Below are positions 1-4,805 of a stretch of DNA of 9,298 bases, in pieces (the stretch's first letter is position 1; the number at the start of each line of letters is the position of its first letter). The stretch comes from an uncultured Collinsella sp. (GTDB taxonomy: Bacteria; Actinomycetota; Coriobacteriia; Coriobacteriales; Coriobacteriaceae): the NCBI GenBank assembly GCA_902491415.1, contig CABUHP010000048.1, forward strand, positions 1 to 9,298, given 5' to 3'. The notes beneath the pieces were generated by a model. The model ran no database searches and was not told where the DNA came from. It was given only the letters and a program-made list of their open reading frames with translations. A program made the translations under genes and the position numbers.

Positions 1-221
1 AGCGCCCGCACCCGATGCAGATAACGCTGCCGAAACTTGAGTTCGGACCAATATTCCGGACGCGCATACAGCCCCGGCATGACCGCCTCTAGACTTCCCG
101 CCTCCGCCCGCCGCTCAATCTGCTTTGCCTCCGCCGCCGTGCGCGCGTACACGCAACTCATCTGCTGTTCGCATGCTTTAATGTGGCTTGTAAGTCTTTG
201 ATTCGCCGTCATGTTTCCCAT
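1..221 (-). CDS. AbiEi-like antitoxin/transcriptional regulator family protein, N-terminal part (runs off the window)
   Basis: Only the first 73 codons are in the window; the gene continues past base 1. The start is ATG at 221-219, preceded by GGAGG four bases upstream; a second ATG three codons later has a 13-base spacing and is less likely. The visible protein has a short helical start, then a pattern R-x-x-E-A-x-x-I-x-x-R-x-x-x-G-x-L-x-x-V-x-P-G-L-Y-A (about residues 27-55), followed by a W-x-x-L and an R-x-L-x-R-x-R-A-L stretch. That G-x-L, PGLYA and RxR order is typical of the winged-helix N-terminus of AbiEi-type antitoxins and the related proteins often misnamed CTP synthase in gut actinobacteria. 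In AbiE type IV systems the antitoxin represses its own promoter and neutralises an AbiEii nucleotidyltransferase. The toxin, if any, would lie outside the window, so a stand-alone relative is equally possible. The family call rests on about 50 residues. Confidence 0.55.
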   Translation of the reverse strand, partial: MGNMTANQRLTSHIKACEQQMSCVYARTAAEAKQIERRAEAGSLEAVMPGLYARPEYWSELKFRQRYLHRVRA

Positions 222-509
222 GTCGCCTCCCAAATCCTGGAACGGCGCAAACGTACCAGACGGTTTCATACGAAGTCTGACCAAATGCTGTCCAAGCGCT
301 GACCAAATGCTTGACGGTTTTGGGCGTTTTAGGTTGACGGCTTATATCTGCAGGTAGGGCAGTTGTCGAGAGGTCCCTGTCTCCACAATTTGGCGCCTTG
401 GTCCATCGGATTATCAGAAAGAAAAACCCGTCGAGATTCAAGACCACGCCAAATGCGACTTTGCCTCTGCACGCACCGTCTCTTAGCCGAGCCATCGGCA
501 TCTACATAT
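222..509. other. Gene-free stretch between the AbiEi-like gene and the metA terminator
   Basis: No convincing gene is seen here. The two open frames on the minus strand (about 74 and 107 codons) overlap each other, lack a clear ribosome binding site and look like no known family. The stretch is less GC-rich than its neighbours and contains a 13-bp direct repeat near the start of the AbiEi-like gene. It may include decayed coding sequence, but nothing supports a specific source. Confidence 0.5.
277..311. repeat. 13-bp direct repeat, candidate operator of the AbiEi-like gene
   Basis: CTGACCAAATGCT occurs at 277-289 and again at 299-311, both perfect, offset by 22 bp or two helical turns. They lie 56-90 bases upstream of the start codon of the AbiEi-like gene, where its promoter should be. 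Same-face repeats are what a dimeric or cooperatively binding repressor would use, and AbiEi antitoxins are known to autoregulate. The link to this gene is inference. Confidence 0.45.
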
Positions 510-580
510 AAAAAATGAGCGTGGATAATCTCCCGTTTTGAGCCTAGTTTCAAGTCAAAAGTGGGAGATTATCCACGCTC
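510..580 (-). terminator. Intrinsic terminator downstream of metA, made of an 18-bp perfect inverted repeat
   Basis: GAGCGTGGATAATCTCCC at 517-534 is the perfect reverse complement of 563-580. A further TTTTGA/TCAAAA pair (536-541 with 555-560) extends the stem inward past a small asymmetric internal loop, leaving a loop at 542-554. Read on the minus strand the hairpin is followed by ATTTTTTA (bases 516 to 509, from the A-run at 510-515), the classic T-tract. It therefore ends metA transcription, about 107 bases after the stop codon. The stem is unusually AT-rich in its middle for this genome, and the outer arms carry a motif repeated elsewhere in the window. Confidence 0.8.
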
Positions 581-590
581 GATTTGTAAA

Positions 591-632
591 CGTCCGAAAA
601 TCCACGCTCGTGTGTCCGAAAAACCACGTTCG
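591..632 (-). repeat. Two tandem copies of a 20-bp motif (minus-strand sense CGAGCGTGGATTTTCGGACG)
   Basis: CGTCCGAAAATCCACGCTCG at 591-610 is followed two bases later by TGTCCGAAAAACCACGTTCG at 613-632; 17 of 20 bases agree, at a 22-bp period. The CCACGCTC half is shared with the arms of the neighbouring metA terminator. A third copy, in the opposite orientation and with one inserted base, lies at 6884-6904. The motif is in the metA 3' untranslated region here. Confidence 0.6.
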
Positions 633-686
633 TCACGCCGCGAGCACAGCAACGGCCGCAGCAGCAACCACAGCTACAGCCGCAGC

Positions 687-1613
687 CTAGTGCTCCTCGC
701 CGGCGCGGGCCAGGTCGTAGGGCGTGGTCTGGTAGACGTAGTAGTTGAGCCAGTTGGTGTAGAACAGCTGAGCCTGGCTGCGCCAGACGTTACGCGGCTC
801 GGCGGTGGGGTCGTCATTCGGGAAGTAATGCGCCGGCACCTCCGGGTTGAGTCCGCGCTTCACGTCGCGCTCGTACTCCAAGCGCAACGTGTCGGTATCG
901 TACTCGGGATGGCCAAAGACAAAGAAGCGACGGCTGTCGGTCGACTTGACGATGTACAGGCCCACCTCGTCGGACACGGCCACGACCTCAAGCTGCGGCT
1001 CGGCCTCCACGTCCTCGCGGCGCACATCGGTGTTGCGCGAATGCACGGCATAGAAACGGTCGTCAAAGCCGCGGACCAGCGGGCTTTGCGGCTTCACCAG
1101 ATAATGCTCGAACACGCCACTCGCCTTTGCCGGCAGGTCGTACTTCTGGATACCGTAATGATGGTAGAGCCCCGCCTGCGCGCCCCAACAAATGTGCAGC
1201 GTAGAGTGCACGTGCGTGGTGGACCAATCCATGATCTGGCAGAGCTCGGGCCAGTAGTCGACCTCCTCGAACGGCATCTGTTCCACCGGCGCGCCCGTGA
1301 TGATCAGGCCGTCGTAGTGGATGTCGCGGATGTCGTCGAACGTGCGGTAGAACGTCTCCAGGTGGCCGGCGCTCACGTGCGTGGCCTCGTGCGTCTTGGT
1401 GCGCAGCAGGTCCACCTCCACCTGCAGCGGCGTGTTGGAGAGCTTGCGCATGATCTGCGTCTCGGTGGCGATCTTAGTGGGCATGAGGTTGAGGATGAGC
1501 ACGCGCAGCGGACGGATGTCCTGGTGCAGCGCGCGGTACTCGGTCATGACAAAGATGTTCTCGCTCTCGAGCTGCGCGGCGGCAGGGAGGGCGTCGGGGA
1601 TGCGAATGGGCAT
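687..1613 (-). CDS. metA: Homoserine O-acyltransferase MetA (predicted acetyl-CoA dependent)
   Basis: Cytoplasmic enzyme that acylates L-homoserine, the first committed step of methionine synthesis. The 308-residue length and fold match the MetA family. The catalytic triad is at canonical numbering: nucleophile Cys142 in CWGAQAG, His235 and Glu237 in GHPEY. Also present are the FDD-RF-A-HSR block (183-193) and the C-terminal [17 protein letters not shown] block shared with other MetA proteins. Residue 111, in TGAPVEQ, is Glu. In the MetA family Glu111 goes with acetyl-CoA use and Gly111 with succinyl-CoA use, so homoserine O-acetyltransferase activity is predicted, not succinyltransferase. 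The ATG start at 1613 has AGGAG five bases upstream. The gene is a single unit, diverging from the dehydrogenase gene at 1824 and ending in the terminator at 510-580. No SAM riboswitch could be recognised in the 210-bp leader region. After the TAG stop the frame stays open for 17 Ala/Val/Leu codons to a TGA at 633-635. Confidence 0.95.
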   Translation of the reverse strand: MPIRIPDALPAAAQLESENIFVMTEYRALHQDIRPLRVLILNLMPTKIATETQIMRKLSNTPLQVEVDLLRTKTHEATHVSAGHLETFYRTFDDIRDIHYDGLIITGAPVEQMPFEEVDYWPELCQIMDWSTTHVHSTLHICWGAQAGLYHHYGIQKYDLPAKASGVFEHYLVKPQSPLVRGFDDRFYAVHSRNTDVRREDVEAEPQLEVVAVSDEVGLYIVKSTDSRRFFVFGHPEYDTDTLRLEYERDVKRGLNPEVPAHYFPNDDPTAEPRNVWRSQAQLFYTNWLNYYVYQTTPYDLARAGEEH

Positions 1614-1673
1614 GGATGCTCCTTACGAGTCAGTTGCAGCTATGGTACAACGACCGGCCCCATCCGCGCGAGC

Positions 1674-1690
1674 GCATCGCCCAGCGATGC
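1674..1690. promoter_or_regulatory. 17-bp palindrome in the metA/dehydrogenase divergent gap
   Basis: GCATCGC-CCA-GCGATGC is a perfect 7-bp inverted repeat with a 3-base centre. It lies 61 bases upstream of the metA start and about 90 bases upstream of the predicted promoter of the dehydrogenase gene. It could be an operator or a short hairpin in the metA leader. No regulator can be assigned. Confidence 0.35.
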
Positions 1691-1780
1691 CGTCAGCGGC
1701 CCAAATCACTCCAAAAGTAGAGATTAAGGCATGCCCAAAAATCTATGGCGCTTTAGCCTAGCAAAGTGACGGCTGGAGGC

Positions 1781-1786
1781 TACAAT
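1781..1786 (+). promoter_or_regulatory. -10 element of the dehydrogenase gene promoter
   Basis: TACAAT, in the context GGCTACAATGG, is a good -10 hexamer 38 bases before the start codon at 1824. No clear -35 hexamer is found 16-18 bases upstream. The predicted promoter of the YitT gene also has GCTACAAT. The implied leader is about 30 bases long. Confidence 0.5.
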
Positions 1787-1823
1787 GGTTCGACGCGAAA
1801 AACTCGGCCGAAAGGATACATAT

Positions 1824-2801
1824 ATGTACCAGACGCGTAAGATCGGTGTGGTCGGCCAGGGCCACGTAGGAGCACATGTCGCCAACAGCCTGCTCATGCA
1901 GGGCATTGCCGATGAGCTGTACCTGTGCGATATCAACGAGGCCAAGGTGACGTCCGAAGTCCAGGACCTGCGCGACTCCCTTTCGTTTGTCCCGTACAAC
2001 ACCAAGATCGTCAACTGCTACGACCACTACGAGGAGCTTGCCTGCTGCGACGTCATCGTCAACGCCGCCGGCAAGGTCGCGCTGGCCGCCGGCAACCGCG
2101 ACGGCGAGCTGTTCTTTACCACCGACGCCGCCCGCACCTTTGCCAAGCGCATCGTCGACGCCGGCTTTGACGGCATCTTCGTGAGCATCTCCAACCCCTG
2201 CGACGTCGTGTGCACCGAGCTGTGGCACCTGACCGGCTACGATCCCAAGAAGATCATCGGCTCGGGCTGCGGCCTGGACTCCGCCCGCCTGCGCACCGAG
2301 ATCTCCAAGAAGGTCGGCGTGAGCCCCAAGTCCATCGACGCCTACATGATCGGCGAGCACGGCTTTAGCCAGCTTGCCGCCTTTAAGGCCGCAACCATCG
2401 CCGGCAAGAGCCTCAACGAACTTCAAGCCGAGAACCCCGACAAGTATGCCTTCGACCACATGGAGATCGAGGAGCTCGCGCGCAAGGGCGGCTATGTAAC
2501 CTACCAGGGCAAGCAGTGCACCGAGTACGCCGTCGCCAACTCCGCCGCGCGCGTCTGCGCCGCCGTGCTGCACAACGAGCACGCCGTGCTTTCGGCCTCT
2601 ACGCTTATGACCGGACAGTATGGCGAGGAGGGCATCTTCACCTCCCTGCCGTGCGTGATCGGTGCCGAGGGCGTCGAGGAGGTCTACACGCTGGACCTGT
2701 CCGAGCACGAGCTCGAGGGCTTCCACAAGAGCTGCCAGCACATCCGCGACAACATCGCCCAACTCGACTGGTGGGATGCCGAGGCCTACGACGCGAAGTA
2801 G
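1824..2801 (+). CDS. L-lactate dehydrogenase / L-2-hydroxyacid dehydrogenase (HicDH-like)
   Basis: NAD-dependent cytoplasmic enzyme of the lactate/malate dehydrogenase family, reducing a 2-oxo acid to an L-2-hydroxy acid; in a fermenter this would re-oxidise NADH. I choose ATG at 1824 (325 residues) because AAAGGA lies 7 bases upstream; an upstream in-frame ATG at 1785 lies within or just after the promoter and has no ribosome binding site. The NAD-binding GQGHVGAH is at 11-18, with Asp36 at the end of strand 2. Active-site residues: Arg92, Asn124 (SNP), Asp152 and Arg155 (LDSAR), and His179 (GEHG). The C-terminal block EELARKGG-YVTYQGK resembles L-2-hydroxyisocaproate dehydrogenase of lactobacilli as I remember it. 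By spacing from Arg92, the residue equivalent to the specificity Gln102 of lactate dehydrogenase is Ala86, so the substrate may be bulkier than pyruvate. Single-gene unit with its own terminator. Confidence 0.85.
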   Translation: MYQTRKIGVVGQGHVGAHVANSLLMQGIADELYLCDINEAKVTSEVQDLRDSLSFVPYNTKIVNCYDHYEELACCDVIVNAAGKVALAAGNRDGELFFTTDAARTFAKRIVDAGFDGIFVSISNPCDVVCTELWHLTGYDPKKIIGSGCGLDSARLRTEISKKVGVSPKSIDAYMIGEHGFSQLAAFKAATIAGKSLNELQAENPDKYAFDHMEIEELARKGGYVTYQGKQCTEYAVANSAARVCAAVLHNEHAVLSASTLMTGQYGEEGIFTSLPCVIGAEGVEEVYTLDLSEHELEGFHKSCQHIRDNIAQLDWWDAEAYDAK

Positions 2802-2843
2802 GCCGCCGGCTGCCGCAACCTTGCGAATCTATGCGCGATACTA

Positions 2844-2885
2844 AGCGGGCCGCGCCGGAAACCCACCGGCGCGGCCCGCTTTTTT
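2844..2885 (+). terminator. Intrinsic terminator of the dehydrogenase gene
   Basis: AGCGGGCCGCGCCGG (2844-2858) pairs perfectly with 2866-2880 across a 7-base loop and runs into a six-T tract at 2880-2885. It lies 42 bases after the stop codon. The deglycase gene converges on it from the right, and the stem may also slow its transcripts, although the minus-strand side has no T-tract. Confidence 0.95.
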
Positions 2886-2934
2886 GACTCACGCAGTGCC
2901 CCTGCGAATCGAAGGTGAATACTTTTCCCGTTAC

Positions 2935-3903
2935 TTAGTACTGCTCGATGCCCATGTAGCGACGAATCTCAGGGCTGTGGTCGAACACCTTTCCGCGGGC
3001 GGCGCGCAGCTCGCAGCTCATGTTGTAGAAGAAGATCGGCTCCAGGTACGAACGCACGCTGGCGGGCACCTCGCCCACGCCGTACTCGAGTGCATCGAGC
3101 ACCATTACCGTATCGGTATGCGTGTTGAGGAACGCCAGCGCGCGCTCCTCCATGGGGCGGCACTCGCCCGATCCGAGCTGCACAAAGTAGAACACGCCGG
3201 GCTCGGTGGCCTCGAAGGGGCCGTGGAAGTACTCGCCGGAGTGGATGTAGCAGCAGTGCTGCCACTGCATCTCCATGAGCGAGCAGATGGCCATGGCATA
3301 GGTCTGGCTAAAGTTGGGGCCGGAACCAAGGATATAGAAGAACTTGTGCTGCTGGCAGAGCTCGGCAAAGCGATCGCCCAGCTCGGCGTTGACCTTCTCG
3401 CGGGCGGCGGGCAGCAGCGCATCCATCTGCTTGAGGCCCTCGTACATGTCAGCGAGTGCCTCGTAGCCTTCCTGCTGGTCGAGCAGCTCGGCGGCGATCA
3501 GAGCGCCGATGCCCTGCGGCACCTCGACCTGTGACACGCCCTCGCCCCACGGATAGACCCAGGTGGTCCACTTGCCGTTATCGATCTTGGAGCCCTCGCA
3601 GTCGGTGAGGGCAACGACCTCGGCGCCGGCAGCCAGCGCCATCTCGCAGCCGTCGACGACCTCCTGCGTGTTGCCGCTGTGGCTGCAGGCAATAACGAGC
3701 GACTTCTCGCCAAGGCTCTTGGGGGCCATCAGGCAAAACTCGCGTGCAGTGTAGACCGTCGAGGTAAACGTGGTGGCCTCGCGCTTGAGCAGCTCGTTAG
3801 CCGGCATCAGGTCGATCATCGAACCGCCGCAAGCGATCCAAAAGACGTTCTCAATCTTGCCCTTGCGCTCGATGATTTCCTGAACCAGATCATGTGCGTT
3901 CAT
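2935..3903 (-). CDS. SIS-domain sugar-phosphate deglycase, FrlB-like (fructosamine-6-phosphate deglycase)
   Basis: Predicted cytoplasmic enzyme that splits a phosphorylated Amadori compound (such as fructoselysine-6-phosphate) into glucose-6-phosphate and the free amine. It has 322 residues and two SIS (sugar isomerase) domains, about 15-130 and 175-300. Visible motifs: phosphate-binding CGGS (25-28) and SHSGNT (74-79), HSGEYFHGPFE (221-231, with the Glu and His expected in the active site) and the C-terminal FDHSPEIRRY (307-316). The second-domain and C-terminal motifs match E. coli FrlB as I remember it (SGEFRHGPLE; DHNPDERRYYG). ATG at 3903 has AAGGAGG nine bases upstream. It lies 144 bases downstream of a GntR gene, with its own promoter and operator-like repeats. 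No kinase, PTS or permease gene is in the window, so the substrate must enter phosphorylated or be phosphorylated by enzymes encoded elsewhere. A GfrE/GfrF-type deglycase for PTS-imported substrates is the main alternative. Confidence 0.8.
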   Translation of the reverse strand: MNAHDLVQEIIERKGKIENVFWIACGGSMIDLMPANELLKREATTFTSTVYTAREFCLMAPKSLGEKSLVIACSHSGNTQEVVDGCEMALAAGAEVVALTDCEGSKIDNGKWTTWVYPWGEGVSQVEVPQGIGALIAAELLDQQEGYEALADMYEGLKQMDALLPAAREKVNAELGDRFAELCQQHKFFYILGSGPNFSQTYAMAICSLMEMQWQHCCYIHSGEYFHGPFEATEPGVFYFVQLGSGECRPMEERALAFLNTHTDTVMVLDALEYGVGEVPASVRSYLEPIFFYNMSCELRAARGKVFDHSPEIRRYMGIEQY

Positions 3904-3959
3904 CCTGGTTTTCCTCCTTGTGTGGCGGTTTTGAACGACGACAGCTCGTACCTGCGGTC

Positions 3960-3982
3960 GTTCTATGTTGTCCTATTTATAG
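3960..3982. promoter_or_regulatory. Operator-like repeat copy 1, over the -10 region of the deglycase promoter
   Basis: The core GTTCTATGTTGTCCTAT (3960-3976), extended to 3982, matches 4022-4044 at 20 of 23 positions, and all three differences are transitions. Inside it, GTTCTAT and GTCCTAT form two half-sites 10 bp apart. It overlaps the -10 hexamer (3976-3981) and the predicted transcription start, so a bound protein would block transcription. The GntR protein encoded just upstream is the obvious candidate to bind. Confidence 0.65.
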
Positions 3983-4004
3983 CACGCACGACGACGCTCG
4001 TGAA
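3976..4004 (-). promoter_or_regulatory. Promoter of the deglycase gene
   Basis: On the minus strand TTCACG (4004-3999) and TATAAA (3981-3976) are separated by exactly 17 bases, with TG one base before the -10 as in extended -10 promoters. The start codon lies about 73 bases downstream of the -10. Operator-like sequences overlap both hexamers. Confidence 0.65.
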
Positions 4005-4014
4005 GTCATTTCAC
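4000..4014. promoter_or_regulatory. GTGAA-N5-TTCAC dyad over the -35 of the deglycase promoter
   Basis: GTGAAGTCATTTCAC is a perfect 5-bp inverted repeat around a 5-base centre. It overlaps the -35 hexamer and lies between the two 23-bp repeats. The spacing does not fit a CRP site (TGTGA-N6-TCACA). It may be the site of a second regulator, or the true GntR operator. Confidence 0.5.
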
Positions 4015-4021
4015 CAAACTT

Positions 4022-4044
4022 GTTCTATGTTGTTCTATCTATGG
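4022..4044. promoter_or_regulatory. Operator-like repeat copy 2, upstream of the deglycase promoter
   Basis: Second copy of the 23-bp repeat, with two GTTCTAT half-sites (4022-4028 and 4032-4038). It begins four bases after the stop codon of the GntR gene and is offset 62 bp, close to six helical turns, from copy 1, so both face the same side of the DNA. Confidence 0.6.
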
Positions 4045-4047
4045 ACG

Positions 4048-4803
4048 TTAGATGTCGAACACGTAGCGCGAGCCCACGATCTTTTGGCGTCCGAGCAGCA
4101 AGGGCCGCTCGTCCGCATCGGTAAAGTACGCCTCCATATAGAAGAGCGGCTCGCCGACCGGCACCTCCAGCAGCGGGGCTGCCTGAGCATCGGCAAGCGC
4201 AATCTCCACGGTGCAGGGGTCGGATTTGAGCGGCGCGCGGCCCGAATGCTCGGCAACGAGCGCAAAGATGGAATTGTCCGTGAGGTCCTTGTCGGCAAGC
4301 GTCTGCAGATAGGGATGGTCGGCCAGCACGAAGGCGTTGTTCTCGAGCATGACGGGCACGCCGTCTGCCGTGCGCACGCGCTCGACAACGATGAGCTCGC
4401 AGCCGGGTTCCACCCCAAAAAACGCCGCGTCCTCGCGCGTCGCCGCAACCACCGTGCGCGACACCAGGCGTGCTCCGGCCACCATGTCGTTGGCAGCGCA
4501 ACCCTCGGAAAAGCTCTGAACATCACCCTTCTGGACAATCTTGCGCTTGAGCTTGGGCGCGCACACAAACGTGCCCCTCCCCTGCTGGCGGTTGAGATAC
4601 CCCGCACGCGACAGCTCCTCGATGGCGCGGCGCACGGTGATGCGCCCCACGCCGTAGGACTTCGCGAGCTCTATCTCGGCAGGGATGCGCGAGCCGGCTG
4701 CGTACACGCCGCGCGCGATCTCGCCCTTTAGGTCGTCCATAACCTGCTGGTACAGCGGCACGGCGGGCACGTCAGTGCGGTCGGTTTTATCGTCGAATGC
4801 CAT
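4048..4803 (-). CDS. GntR-family transcriptional regulator, HutC/FarR subfamily
   Basis: DNA-binding regulator of 251 residues. Residues 15-80 form a GntR winged helix: PLYQQVMDDLKGEI, then the recognition helix RITVRRAIEEL (54-64), then GYLNRQQGRGTFV in the wing. Residues about 100-245 form a UTRA effector domain, which in this subfamily usually binds sugars, sugar phosphates or small amines; it ends in IVGSRYVFDI. The ATG at 4803 is two bases after the recQ stop, and its GGAG ribosome site lies within the last two recQ codons, so translation is probably coupled to recQ. The FrlB-like gene is next downstream. Since FrlR of known frl systems is also a HutC-type GntR protein, control of the deglycase promoter is likely. 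It is a paralogue of the regulator at 7108-7827, sharing the wHTH, the RVRTADG-P motif and the VGSRYV ending. Confidence 0.9.
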   Translation of the reverse strand: MAFDDKTDRTDVPAVPLYQQVMDDLKGEIARGVYAAGSRIPAEIELAKSYGVGRITVRRAIEELSRAGYLNRQQGRGTFVCAPKLKRKIVQKGDVQSFSEGCAANDMVAGARLVSRTVVAATREDAAFFGVEPGCELIVVERVRTADGVPVMLENNAFVLADHPYLQTLADKDLTDNSIFALVAEHSGRAPLKSDPCTVEIALADAQAAPLLEVPVGEPLFYMEAYFTDADERPLLLGRQKIVGSRYVFDI

Positions 4804-4805
4804 CG

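Noticed and set aside
178..553. Minus-strand frames of 107 and 74 codons left of metA
   Set aside because: They overlap each other in different frames and one overlaps the AbiEi-like start. They have no good ribosome site and no family resemblance.
510..632. CRISPR array or integron attC site from repeats left of metA
   Set aside because: Repeats are inverted or at 22-bp period without unique spacers of constant length, and no cas or integrase gene is present.
561..1727. 388-codon open frame on the plus strand across metA
   Set aside because: It is antisense to a certain gene; long opposite-strand frames are expected at this GC content. Its product has no recognisable motif and no ribosome site.
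1614..1780. Possible SAM riboswitch upstream of metA
   Set aside because: I looked for the core stems and a leader terminator; only a 17-bp palindrome is present and no SAM class signature is visible. A covariance model search would settle it.
1740..1823. Possible Rex (NADH-sensing) operator before the dehydrogenase gene
   Set aside because: No TTGTGAA-N4-TTCACAA-like dyad is present.
1758..2762. 334-codon frame antisense to the dehydrogenase gene
   Set aside because: It is Gly/Val/Ala/Leu-rich without motifs; the sense strand has the full NAD-binding and active-site pattern.
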